Source of the DNA: Streptomyces sp. ITFR-16
GTDB taxonomy: Bacteria > Actinomycetota > Actinomycetes > Streptomycetales > Streptomycetaceae
Assembly: GCF_031844705.1 (NCBI RefSeq)
Contig: NZ_CP134609.1
Span: 6,014,001-6,078,000, forward strand
Reading direction: 5' to 3'
Length of the DNA: 64,000 bases
Shown piece after piece: positions 33,740 through 42,298 of the stretch. Made by a program: the position numbers and the translations under genes. Under the pieces are notes generated by a model. That model was not told where the DNA came from and searched no databases. It saw only the letters and a program-made list of their open reading frames with translations. The stretch's first letter is position 1. Each line of letters starts with the position of its first letter.

Positions 33740-36700
33740 CTAGCGCTCCGTCTTGTGGAGGCGGAACGTCAGGGACAGGCCCTCGTCCTCGAAGGGGGGA
33801 CCGTACGGGCTCTCCGCCTCGCCCTGCGCGTAGTCCACGGCCAGGACCTCGTCCGCGATCAGTGACGCGTGCTCGGTCAGGGCCTCGGCCGTCGCCGGGG
33901 ACGTGGTCGTCCAGCGGACGGCGATCCGGTCCGCCACGTCCAGACCGCTGTTCTTGCGGGCCTCCTGGATGAGCCGGATCGCGTCACGGGCCAGGCCCGC
34001 GCGCCGCAGTTCCGGGGTGATCTCCAGGTCCAGCGCGACCGTCGCGCCCGAGTCGGAGGCGACCGACCAGCCCTCGCGCGGGGTCTCCGTGATGATCACC
34101 TCTTCGGGAGAGAGGGCGATCTGCTCGCCGTCGACCTCCACCGACGCCGTGCCGCTCTCGCGCAGGGCGAGGGACAGGGCCGCCGCGTCCGCGTTCGCCA
34201 CCGCCTTGGCCACCGCCTGGACGCCCTTGCCGAACCGCTTGCCCAGGGCCCGGAAGTTCGCCTTGGCCGTCGTGTCGACCAGAGAGCCGCCCACCTCGGA
34301 GAGAGAGGCCAGCGAGGAGACGTTCAGCTCCTCCGTGATCTGGGCGCGCAGCTCGGGGGAGAGGGTCTCGAAGCCCGAGGCCCCCACCAGGGCGCGCGAC
34401 AGCGGCTGGCGGGTCTTCACGCCCGACTCGGCGCGGGTGGCGCGGCCCAGCTCCACCAGGCGGCGTACCAGTGCCATCTGCGTGGAGAGGCCCGGGTCGA
34501 CCACCGACAGGTCGGCCTTCGGCCAGGAGGCCAGGTGGACCGACTCCGGGGCGTCCGGGGTGACCGGCGCGACCAGGTCCTGCCAGACCCGCTCGGTGAT
34601 GAACGGGGTCAGCGGGGCCATCAGCAGCGTGACCGTCTCGATGACCTCGTGCAGGGTGCGCAGCGCGGCCTTGTCGCCCTGCCAGAAGCGGCGGCGGGAG
34701 CGGCGCACGTACCAGTTGGACAGGTCGTCGACGAACGAGGACAGCAGCTTGCCGGCGCGCTGGGTGTCGTACCCCTCCAGCGCCTGGGTGACCTGGTCGA
34801 CGAGCGCGTTCAGCTCGCTCAGCAGCCAGCGGTCCAGGACCGTGCGGTCGGCCGGGGCCGGGTCGGCGGCCGAGGGCGCCCAGTCCGACGTACGGGCGTA
34901 CAGGGCCTGGAAGGCGACCGTGTTCCAGTAGGTGAGGAGCGTCTTGCGGACGACCTCCTGGATCGTGCCGTGGCCGACGCGGCGGGCCGCCCACGGGGAG
35001 CCGCCGGCCGCCATGAACCAGCGGACCGCGTCCGCGCCGTGCTGGTCCATGAGCGGGATCGGTTCGAGGGTGTTGCCCAGGTGCTTGGACATCTTGCGGC
35101 CGTCCTCGGCGAGGATGTGGCCGAGGCAGACGACGTTCTCGTAGCTGGACTTGTCGAAGACCAGGGTGCCGATCGCCATCAGGGTGTAGAACCAGCCGCG
35201 TGTCTGGTCGATGGCCTCCGAGATGAACTGCGCCGGGTAGCGGCTCTCGAAGATCTCCTTGTTCTTGTGCGGGTAGCCCCACTGCGCGAACGGCATGGAT
35301 CCCGAGTCGTACCAGGCGTCGATGACCTCGGGGACGCGGTACGCCTCCAGCTGGCAGTTCTCGTGCGAGCAGGTGAACGTGATCTCGTCGATGAACGGGC
35401 GGTGCGGGTCCAGGCCCGAGAGGTCGCTGCCGGTCAGCTCGCTCAGCTCGGCGCGCGAGCCGACACAGGTGAGGTGGTCGTCCTCGCAGCGCCAGATGGG
35501 CAGCGGGGTGCCCCAGTAGCGGTTGCGGGACAGCGCCCAGTCGATGTTGTTGTTCAGCCAGTCGCCGTACCGGCCGTTCTTGACCGATTCGGGGAACCAG
35601 TTGGTCTTCTCGTTCTCCTCGAGGAGACGGTCCTTGACGGCGGTCGTGCGGATGTACCAGGACGGCTGCGCGTAGTAGAGCAGCGCGGTGTGGCAGCGCC
35701 AGCAGTGCGGGTAGCTGTGCTCGTACGGGACGTGGCGGAAGAGCAGACCGCGGTCCCTGAGGTCCTCGGTGAGCGCCTCGTCGGCCTTCTTGAAGAAGAC
35801 GCCGCCCACCAGCGGCACGTCCTCCTCGAAGGTGCCGTCGGGGCGGACCGGGTTGACCACCGGGAGGCCGTACTCCTTGCAGACCAGGAGGTCGTCTGCG
35901 CCGAAGGCGGGGGACTGGTGGACCAGACCCGTACCGTCCTCGGTCGTCACGTACTCCGCGTTGACGACGTAGTGCGCGGGGGCCGGGAAGTCGACCAGGG
36001 CGAACGGGCGCTCGTAGGTCCAGCGCTCCATCTCGCGGCCGGTGAACGACTGGCCGGTCGGCTCCCAGCCCTCGCCGAGCGCCTTCTCGACGAGCGGGCG
36101 GGCGACGACGAGCTTCTCCTCGCCGTTCGTCGCGACGACGTACTCGACATCGGGGTGCGCGGCGACGGCCGTGTTGGAGACCAGGGTCCAGGGCGTCGTC
36201 GTCCAGACCAGCAGGGCCGCCTCGCCGGCCAGCGGGCCGGAGGTGAGCGGGAAGCGGACGAAGACCGAGGGGTCGACGACCGTCTCGTAGCCCTGGGCCA
36301 GCTCGTGGTCGGAGAGGCCGGTGCCGCAGCGCGGGCACCAGGGGGCGACCCGGTGGTCCTGGACCAGCAGGCCCTTGCCGAAGATCTCCTTCAGCGACCA
36401 CCACACGGACTCGACGTACTCGGGGTCCATCGTGCGGTACGCGTCGTCGAGGTCGACCCAGTAGCCCATCCGGGTTGTGAGGTCGGTGAAGGCGTCGGTG
36501 TGCCGGGTCACGGACTCACGGCACTTGGCGTTGAACTCGGCGATGCCGTACGCCTCGATGTCCTTCTTGCCGTTGAAGCCCAGCTCCTTCTCGACCGCGA
36601 GCTCGACCGGCAGGCCGTGGCAGTCCCAGCCGGCCTTGCGGCCGACGTGGTAGCCCTGCATGGTGCGGAAGCGCGGGAAGACGTCCTTGAAGACGCGGGC

Positions 36701-36892
36701 CTCGATGTGGTGGGCGCCGGGCATGCCGTTGGCGGTCGGCGGGCCCTCGTAGAAGACCCACTCGGGGCGGCCCTCGGACTGGTCGAGGCTCTTGGTGAAG
36801 ACCTTGTTCTCGCGCCAGAAGTCGAGCACGGCGTGCTCCAGCGCGGGCAGGTCGACCTGGGCGGGTACCTGGCGGTACTGCGGCGATGTCAT
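33740..36892 (-). CDS. ileS: Isoleucyl-tRNA synthetase, type 2, with GxHH signature
   Basis: This 1050-residue class I synthetase charges tRNA-Ile. The HIGH-equivalent motif reads GAHH (G59-H62, in NGMPGAHHIEAR) instead of HxGH. The second signature KMSKHLGN is intact, and a CP1 editing domain and a long C-terminal region are present. Overall it resembles the eukaryote-like type 2 IleRS group, known for mupirocin resistance; a GxHH swap has been linked to hyper-resistance. It appears to be the only ileS in view and has a housekeeping context. ATG 36892 is chosen because GGAGGA lies upstream and the conserved N-terminus (YRQVPAQVDLPALEH) follows. Expression is controlled by the T-box leader. 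Confidence 0.95.
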   Translation of the reverse strand: MTSPQYRQVPAQVDLPALEHAVLDFWRENKVFTKSLDQSEGRPEWVFYEGPPTANGMPGAHHIEARVFKDVFPRFRTMQGYHVGRKAGWDCHGLPVELAVEKELGFNGKKDIEAYGIAEFNAKCRESVTRHTDAFTDLTTRMGYWVDLDDAYRTMDPEYVESVWWSLKEIFGKGLLVQDHRVAPWCPRCGTGLSDHELAQGYETVVDPSVFVRFPLTSGPLAGEAALLVWTTTPWTLVSNTAVAAHPDVEYVVATNGEEKLVVARPLVEKALGEGWEPTGQSFTGREMERWTYERPFALVDFPAPAHYVVNAEYVTTEDGTGLVHQSPAFGADDLLVCKEYGLPVVNPVRPDGTFEEDVPLVGGVFFKKADEALTEDLRDRGLLFRHVPYEHSYPHCWRCHTALLYYAQPSWYIRTTAVKDRLLEENEKTNWFPESVKNGRYGDWLNNNIDWALSRNRYWGTPLPIWRCEDDHLTCVGSRAELSELTGSDLSGLDPHRPFIDEITFTCSHENCQLEAYRVPEVIDAWYDSGSMPFAQWGYPHKNKEIFESRYPAQFISEAIDQTRGWFYTLMAIGTLVFDKSSYENVVCLGHILAEDGRKMSKHLGNTLEPIPLMDQHGADAVRWFMAAGGSPWAARRVGHGTIQEVVRKTLLTYWNTVAFQALYARTSDWAPSAADPAPADRTVLDRWLLSELNALVDQVTQALEGYDTQRAGKLLSSFVDDLSNWYVRRSRRRFWQGDKAALRTLHEVIETVTLLMAPLTPFITERVWQDLVAPVTPDAPESVHLASWPKADLSVVDPGLSTQMALVRRLVELGRATRAESGVKTRQPLSRALVGASGFETLSPELRAQITEELNVSSLASLSEVGGSLVDTTAKANFRALGKRFGKGVQAVAKAVANADAAALSLALRESGTASVEVDGEQIALSPEEVIITETPREGWSVASDSGATVALDLEITPELRRAGLARDAIRLIQEARKNSGLDVADRIAVRWTTTSPATAEALTEHASLIADEVLAVDYAQGEAESPYGPPFEDEGLSLTFRLHKTER

Positions 36893-37440
36893 GTGCGGGC
36901 TTCCTCCGGCGGACGTTTTCCACTTCCGTCGGAGGGACGAGAACCGATGCCGGTCCCCGCGGTACCACCCTCCTTGGCCCCGGGTGTGTGCCCGTGGCCC
37001 CCTCATTGGGGTGCGATGCCGGTTCTACTCGCCTTGCGGGCTTTCTTCCGACGGCTCCGGGTGATCTTCACGACGCGCTCGCCCCCGGGCTTCCACCGTC
37101 CCCGGGTCGCTCCTGGCTGCGTACGACGCTACTCGTCCCATCCACGCCTCTCGCTGAGGCCAGTGTACGGGCCCCGGGCCGCGCCGGCCGACCGGTTTAC
37201 CGGGGGCCCGGCGTGACCCGAATGGCCAGACGGGCCGTACGGAGTCCCGGCGCCGCCCGGCACGTCGGCGGAAGGCGGATTACCCGGCGGGGAGCTGGGC
37301 ACAACGGATTCAGGCGCGCGGTGGTCCGGACACGGGGAGGGGCGATGCGGCGGCGTGCCCCGTTGCCGCAGGGCTGGGGTCGACTTATCGTCCCAGCACG
37401 ACTCGCGAGCAAGATCACAATGCGTGAAGGGGCCGCGGCC
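36893..37440. other. 548-bp divergent region between ileS and the DksA-like gene
   Basis: The left half holds the ileS T-box leader. The right half, about 37131-37440, must contain the two divergent promoters but shows no coding region and no boxes I can place with confidence. Confidence 0.6.
36895..37130 (-). promoter_or_regulatory. T-box riboswitch of ileS (translational type)
   Basis: On the minus strand the exact T-box core AGGGTGGTACCGCG occupies complement 36958-36971. About 90 nt upstream, a stem contains an ATC triplet (complement 37063-37065) that fits as the isoleucine specifier, next to an AGTAGA segment. Downstream, CCTCCGACGGA and TCCGCCGGAGG (complement 36935-36925 and 36913-36903) form a hairpin that buries the GGAGGA Shine-Dalgarno sequence. 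This is the known actinobacterial design: uncharged tRNA-Ile binds, the leader refolds and the ribosome site is freed. The outer boundaries are estimates. Confidence 0.9.
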
Positions 37441-38211
37441 ATGGTGGCGAAGAAGACGTCCGACGCGAACGCGGGGACCGGGCCGGAGGACGCGGCCGAC
37501 CAGACCACCGGGGCCGCGAAGGCCGCGAAGAAGACCACGAAGAAGGCGGCCGTGAAGAAGGCGCCCGCGAAGAAGACGGCCAAGAAGGCGGCGGCGAAGA
37601 AGACCGCGGCCAAGAAGACCGCGACGAAGAAGACCGCGGCCGGGACCACGGCCGCGAAGGCTTCGAAGAAGGCCGCTCCGGCGGCCACGGGGGCGGCCGA
37701 GGCCGCCGAGCAGACGGGAGCCCACACGGTGGTAGCCAAGAAGAGCGCGGCCAGGACCCGCACGGCCGACCGGGACACGGCACCCGTGCCCCCGGCCCGG
37801 GTCGCCACGGCGCCCGGGGAGCTGGCCGTACGGCCGGGGGAGGACCCCTGGACGCCGGAGGAGGTCGCGGCCGCGCGCAGCGAGCTGACCGGCGAGATCA
37901 CCCGGCTGCGGGACGAGCTGGAGGCCTCGGGCCTCGCGCTGGCCGGGCTGATGCGGGACTCCGGCGACGGGGCGGGGGACGACGAGGCGGACACCGGTAC
38001 CAAGAACATCACCCGCGAGCACGAGATGTCACTCGCCGCCAACGCCCAGGAGATGCTGGAGCAGACCGAGCGGGCGCTCGCCCGGCTCGACGCGGGCACC
38101 TACGGTCTGTGCGAGATCTGCGGCAATCCGATCGGCAAGGCACGGATGCAGGCCTTCCCCCGGGCCACCCTCTGTGTCGAGGACAAACAGAAGCAGGAGC
38201 GACGCGGCTGA
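37441..38211 (+). CDS. DksA/TraR-type zinc-finger protein with histone-H1-like tail
   Basis: This 256-residue protein joins two parts. Residues 1-105 are Lys/Ala repeats (KKTAKKAAAKKTAAKKTA and similar) like histone H1, which should bind DNA. Residues about 140-256 are a DksA/TraR domain: a coiled coil and the finger YGLCEICGNPIGKARMQAFPRATLCVEDK. Only three of the four usual zinc cysteines are present; the fourth position is Asp (CVED). DksA proteins enter the RNA polymerase secondary channel. ATG 37441 has GAAGGGG upstream; ATG 37421 is possible. It lies 57 bp before lspA. Confidence 0.85.
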   Translation: MVAKKTSDANAGTGPEDAADQTTGAAKAAKKTTKKAAVKKAPAKKTAKKAAAKKTAAKKTATKKTAAGTTAAKASKKAAPAATGAAEAAEQTGAHTVVAKKSAARTRTADRDTAPVPPARVATAPGELAVRPGEDPWTPEEVAAARSELTGEITRLRDELEASGLALAGLMRDSGDGAGDDEADTGTKNITREHEMSLAANAQEMLEQTERALARLDAGTYGLCEICGNPIGKARMQAFPRATLCVEDKQKQERRG

Positions 38212-38268
38212 TCCCCGCCAGCGTGTCGTACCCTCGTCCTCAGTCGGGAACTAGGTTGAGGGACTCAC

Positions 38269-38937
38269 GTGGCAGAGGCGGAGCGCATCATCGGTACGCC
38301 GGACATCCCCGAGGCTGAGGGACACGGAGGAACCGAGCCGGAGCACAGCGGCGAGGCCGGGTCCCCGGACGCCGTCGAGCCGGACGGGCAGGACACCGGC
38401 GCGACCGCGGCCGAGGACGAGGAAGCGGCGGTCGACCGGTCGCCGGCCGTCCGCCGGCGCCGGGTCATCCTGCTGTTCTGCGTGGCCGTGCTCGCCTATC
38501 TGCTCGACCTGGGCAGCAAGATGCTCGTGGTCGCGAAGCTGGAGCACCAGGAGCCGGTCGAGATCTTCGGCGACTGGCTCAAGCTCGACGCGATCCGCAA
38601 CGCGGGCGCCGCGTTCGGCTTCGGTGAGGCCTTCACGATCATCTTCACCGTCATCGCGGCGACCGTCATCGTGGTGATCGCCCGGCTCGCGCGCAAGCTC
38701 TACAGCCTGCCGTGGGCCATCGCCCTCGGGCTGCTGCTCGGCGGCGCCCTCGGCAACCTCACCGACCGGATCTTCCGGGCACCGGGCGTCTTCGAGGGCG
38801 CGGTGGTGGACTTCATCGCCCCCGCCCACTTCGCCGTCTTCAACCTGGCCGACTCCGCGATCGTCTGCGGCGGCATCCTGATCGTCCTGCTTTCCTTCAA
38901 GGGCCTGGACCCCGACGGCACCGTGCACAAGGACTGA
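38269..38937 (+). CDS. lspA: Prolipoprotein signal peptidase LspA
   Basis: LspA cleaves signal peptides of lipidated prolipoproteins within the membrane. This 222-residue protein has an acidic cytoplasmic extension of about 65 residues followed by four spans. Catalytic aspartates are in GNLTDRIFR and FNLADSAI, and DLGSKMLVV and RNAGAAFGFG are the other conserved blocks. GTG 38269 has GAGGG at good spacing. The acidic N-terminus is longer than in E. coli, as in other Streptomyces. Confidence 0.94.
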   Translation: MAEAERIIGTPDIPEAEGHGGTEPEHSGEAGSPDAVEPDGQDTGATAAEDEEAAVDRSPAVRRRRVILLFCVAVLAYLLDLGSKMLVVAKLEHQEPVEIFGDWLKLDAIRNAGAAFGFGEAFTIIFTVIAATVIVVIARLARKLYSLPWAIALGLLLGGALGNLTDRIFRAPGVFEGAVVDFIAPAHFAVFNLADSAIVCGGILIVLLSFKGLDPDGTVHKD

Positions 38938-38960
38938 GCCACGCAAGGCATACTCGACAG

Positions 38961-39902
38961 GTGAGTACGCAACCCGAGGTCCGCACCCTGCCCGTACCCG
39001 ATGGCCTGGAAGGCGAGCGGGTCGACGCCGCCATCTCCCGGATGTTCGGTTTCTCCCGCACCAAGGCCGCAGAGCTGGCCGCCGCCGGGAAGGTGCAGGT
39101 GGACGGTTCGGTCGTCGGGAAGTCCGAGCGGGTGCGGGGCGGTGCCTGGCTCGAGGTCGAGATGCCGCAGGCGCCCGCTCCGGTGCAGATCGTCGCCGAG
39201 CCCGTCGAGGGCATGGAGATCGTCCACGACGACGACGACATCGTCGTGATCATGAAGCCGGTCGGTGTCGCCGCGCACCCCAGCCCCGGCTGGACCGGCA
39301 CCACCGTCATCGGCGGTCTCGCCGCGGCCGGGTACCGGATCTCCACCTCCGGCGCCGCCGAGCGCCAGGGCATCGTGCACCGCCTCGACGTCGGCACCTC
39401 CGGACTGATGGTCGTCGCCAAGTCCGAGCGCGCCTACACCCGGCTGAAGGCCCAGTTCCGCGACCGGGTCGTCGAGAAGAAGTACCACGCCCTGGTCCAG
39501 GGCCACCCCGACCCGATGAGCGGCACCATCGACGCCCCCATCGGGCGCCACCCCACCCACGACTACAAGTGGGCGGTCGTCGCCGAGGGCAAGCCCTCCG
39601 TGACGCACTACGACCTGATCGAGGCGTACCGCGCCGCCAGCCTGCTCGACATCAAGCTGGAGACCGGCCGCACGCACCAGATCCGGGTCCACATGTCCGC
39701 CCACCGCCACCCCTGTGTCGGCGACCTCACCTATGGCGCCGACCCGACCATGGCCAAGCGACTGGGCCTGACCCGGCAGTGGCTGCACGCGGTCCGGCTC
39801 GGCTTCGAGCACCCCGCGGACGGCAGCTGGGTGGAGTTCGCCAGCACCTACCCCGACGACCTCCAGCAGGCCCTCGACCGGATCGCGGCAGAGAGCGAAT
39901 GA
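38961..39902 (+). CDS. RluD-family rRNA pseudouridine synthase
   Basis: This 313-residue enzyme isomerises uridines in 23S rRNA. It has an N-terminal S4 RNA-binding domain (RVDAAISRMFGFSRTKAAELAAAGKVQVDG), the catalytic loop HRLDVGTSGLMVVAKSE containing the Asp nucleophile, and LKLETGRTHQIRVHM-type substrate contacts (residues about 230-245). The target uridines could be those of RluD, RluC or RluA; the S4 domain favours the first two. The GTG start at 38961 directly follows a purine-rich CAGGTG context and may be leaderless. Its TGA overlaps the next gene by 4 bp. Confidence 0.92.
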   Translation: MSTQPEVRTLPVPDGLEGERVDAAISRMFGFSRTKAAELAAAGKVQVDGSVVGKSERVRGGAWLEVEMPQAPAPVQIVAEPVEGMEIVHDDDDIVVIMKPVGVAAHPSPGWTGTTVIGGLAAAGYRISTSGAAERQGIVHRLDVGTSGLMVVAKSERAYTRLKAQFRDRVVEKKYHALVQGHPDPMSGTIDAPIGRHPTHDYKWAVVAEGKPSVTHYDLIEAYRAASLLDIKLETGRTHQIRVHMSAHRHPCVGDLTYGADPTMAKRLGLTRQWLHAVRLGFEHPADGSWVEFASTYPDDLQQALDRIAAESE

Positions 39903-40363
39903 TCTCCTACACCACTCGCACGGTCACCGGTGAGCAGGACCGTGCCGCCTGTTTCCAGGTCCGCAAGGACGTCTTCGTCGGCGAGCAGAACGTGCCCGAG
40001 GAGCTGGAGTACGACGCCTACGACGCGGACGCGGTGCACGTCATCGCCGTCGCGGCGGACGGCACTGCGCTCGGCACCGGGCGGCTGCTGCACGGCCCGG
40101 CCGCGGCGGCCAAGACCGGCGGCGACCTCACGGTCGGCTCGCTGGGCCGGCTCGCGGTGACCAAGGAGGCGCGCGGCCTCGGGGTCGGCGCGGCGCTGGT
40201 GCGGGCCGTCGAGGACGCCGCCCGGGAGCGCGGTCTGACCGCGGTCGACCTGCACGCCCAGACGCACGCGCTCGGCTTCTACGAGCGCCTCGGCTATGCG
40301 GCCTACGGCCCCGAGTTCCCCGACGCGGGCATTCCGCACCGGGCGATGCGCCGGACGATCTGA
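39899..40363 (+). CDS. ElaA-like GNAT N-acetyltransferase
   Basis: This 154-residue acyltransferase has the ElaA/YjcF-type N-terminus (FQVRKDVFVGEQNVPEELEYD) and the acetyl-CoA loop LAVTKEARGLGVGAALVRAVEDAARERG, ending with LGFYERLGYAAYGPEF. The acceptor is unknown. ATG 39899 overlaps the pseudouridine synthase stop (ATGA), so translation is coupled. Confidence 0.9.
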   Translation: MISYTTRTVTGEQDRAACFQVRKDVFVGEQNVPEELEYDAYDADAVHVIAVAADGTALGTGRLLHGPAAAAKTGGDLTVGSLGRLAVTKEARGLGVGAALVRAVEDAARERGLTAVDLHAQTHALGFYERLGYAAYGPEFPDAGIPHRAMRRTI

Positions 40364-40468
40364 CACCGCGCCGCACCCCTGACCTCGGGGTGCGCGGGGC
40401 GCATGGCAGGCTGAGGGCCTTGGCCGAGCCGAGACCGGGCCCGGCCGGAGCGCTCCGGAAGGTACCTC

Positions 40469-42055
40469 GTGGATCAAATGGCACTGCTGCTCCTGCTGTT
40501 GCTCGGGGCCGTGGTCACCGTGCCGCTCGGGGACCGGCTCGGGCTGCCCGCTCCCGTGCTCATGACGCTCGCGGGCGTCGGTCTCGCCTTCGTCAGCTTC
40601 GTGCCGAACGTGGACATCCCGCCCGAGATCATCCTTCCCGCACTGCTGCCGCCGCTGCTCTACGCCTCCGTGCAGCGCACCTCCTGGCGGCAGTTCGCCG
40701 CCAACAAGCGGCCGATCTTCCTGCTGGCCGTGGCGCTGGTCTTCCTCACCACGGCGGCCGTCGCCGCCGTGGCCAACGCGGTCGTCCCCGGGCTGCCGCT
40801 GGCCGCCGCCGTCGCGCTCGGCGCGCTCGTCGCCCCGCCCGACCCGGTCGCCGCGACCGCCGTCGCGGGCTCGGTCGGGCTGCCCCGCAGGCTCGTCTCG
40901 ATCCTGGAGGGCGAGGGCCTGTTCAACGACGTGACGGCGATCGTGCTCTACCACGTGGCCATCGCCGCGGCCGTCAGCGGTACCTTCTCGCTGCCCGAGG
41001 CGTTCGGGCTGCTGGTCCTGTCCGCCGTCGTGGCCGTGGCGGTGGGCGTCGCACTCGGCTGGCTCACCATCAAGCTGATGGGGCTGCTCGGCGACGCCAC
41101 CCTCCAGGTGGGCCTCACGCTGCTGGTGCCGTTCGTCAGCTATGTGCTCGCCGAGGAGCTGATGGGCTCCGGCGTGCTCGCCGTGCTGACCACCGCGCTC
41201 TTCCTCGCCGAGCACACGGCCGACGCCGACGACGTCCTCGGCCGGCTCACCGGACGCACCTTCTGGGAGATCGTCGACACCCTCGTCACCGGCGTCGCCT
41301 TCGGACTGATCGGCCTCGAACTGCACAACGTGTTCGGTACGGCCGACGGGCGCGAGCTGGAGATGGCCGGCTGGGGCCTGGCCGTCGTCGCGGTCGTCGT
41401 CGGCGTACGGCTGCTGTATCTGCTGCCCGCGACCTGGCTGGCCAAGCGGCTGCACACCCGCCGGGACGTCAGCGAGGAGATCCCCACCAGCTGGCGGGAG
41501 ACCGTGATCATGTGGTGGGCCGGGATGCGCGGGGTGGCCTCGGTCGCCCTGGCCCTCGCCATCCCGCTGAAGACGGACGACGGCAAGCCCTTCCCCGGGC
41601 GCGACGAGATCATCTTCATCGCCTTCGCCGTGATCATGGTCACGCTGGTCTTCCAGGGGCTGACGCTGCCCTGGCTGGTGCGCCGGCTGGGGGTCCGCGC
41701 GGACACCGACGCCGAGGCGGCCCTGGAGCGGGACCTCGCGATCCGGGCGGCCAGGGCGGCCCGGCAGCGGCTCAAGGAGATCGAGGAGGTCGAGGAGTTC
41801 CCCGAGGACGTCGTCGAGCGGCTGCACCGGCTCGCCTACGACGTGGGGGCCCGGATCAGCCCCGACATGGTCGACGACGAGCGGCGCGACGCGTACGCGA
41901 AGCGCGCCGAGCGGTTCAAGGCGGTCAGCCGCATCCAGCGCGAGATGATGTCGGCCGCCCGCCACGCGGTGCTCGCCGCCCGGAGCGAGGCGGGCGCGGA
42001 CCCGGAGGTCGTGGACCGGGTGCTGCGCCAGCTCGACGTCCGCAGCCTGCGCTAG
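40469..42055 (+). CDS. CPA1-type Na+/H+ antiporter
   Basis: This 528-residue protein has about twelve spans and the CPA1 marks: PPDPVAATAVAGSVGLP (unwound helix with the conserved Asp), GEGLFNDVTAIV (ion-binding ND pair) and the WAGMRGVASVALALAIPL helix. A cytoplasmic tail of about 110 residues is rich in Arg and Glu. It should exchange Na+ (or K+) for protons at the plasma membrane. GTG 40469 has GGAAGG upstream; ATG 40478 is possible. The TAG stop is overlapped by the left end of a MITE-like repeat. Confidence 0.92.
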   Translation: MDQMALLLLLLLGAVVTVPLGDRLGLPAPVLMTLAGVGLAFVSFVPNVDIPPEIILPALLPPLLYASVQRTSWRQFAANKRPIFLLAVALVFLTTAAVAAVANAVVPGLPLAAAVALGALVAPPDPVAATAVAGSVGLPRRLVSILEGEGLFNDVTAIVLYHVAIAAAVSGTFSLPEAFGLLVLSAVVAVAVGVALGWLTIKLMGLLGDATLQVGLTLLVPFVSYVLAEELMGSGVLAVLTTALFLAEHTADADDVLGRLTGRTFWEIVDTLVTGVAFGLIGLELHNVFGTADGRELEMAGWGLAVVAVVVGVRLLYLLPATWLAKRLHTRRDVSEEIPTSWRETVIMWWAGMRGVASVALALAIPLKTDDGKPFPGRDEIIFIAFAVIMVTLVFQGLTLPWLVRRLGVRADTDAEAALERDLAIRAARAARQRLKEIEEVEEFPEDVVERLHRLAYDVGARISPDMVDDERRDAYAKRAERFKAVSRIQREMMSAARHAVLAARSEAGADPEVVDRVLRQLDVRSLR

Positions 42056-42266
42056 GGCGTGTCGTCGAACTGGCGTCTGCCGGGCGGCGCCATGCACGTA
42101 CTCTCGCCGCACCGGCCACGGGTCCCGGTACGTCCAGTACAGGGGTCCGGGGCCGGCACGCCGAGGAGTGGGGTCTCCCCTGGTCGAGCGAAGCCGGGAG
42201 CTTGGGGAAGCACCTGTCGCCGCCCCGCCGCCCTTCGGGCAACGGCACCGGTTCGACGGCACGCCC
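42055..42266. mobile_element. MITE-like repeat with terminal inverted repeats
   Basis: GGGCGTGTCGTCGAAC (42055-42070) and GTTCGACGGCACGCCC (42251-42266) are inverted repeats matching at 15 of 16 bases. The 212-bp element has no coding region but contains internal hairpins, GTACGTCCAGTAC, and a CTCCCC...GCTTGGGGA segment. I recall close relatives in other Streptomyces genomes. Its left end is within the antiporter stop codon, so insertion may have supplied the stop. Confidence 0.6.
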
Positions 42267-42298
42267 CAGCCGGACGCGGCCCGCGCACCGGGCGCCGC

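Noticed and set aside
33869..37216. Open frame of over 1100 codons antisense to ileS
   Set aside because: Same high-G+C artefact; it even crosses the ileS leader and has no recognisable domain.
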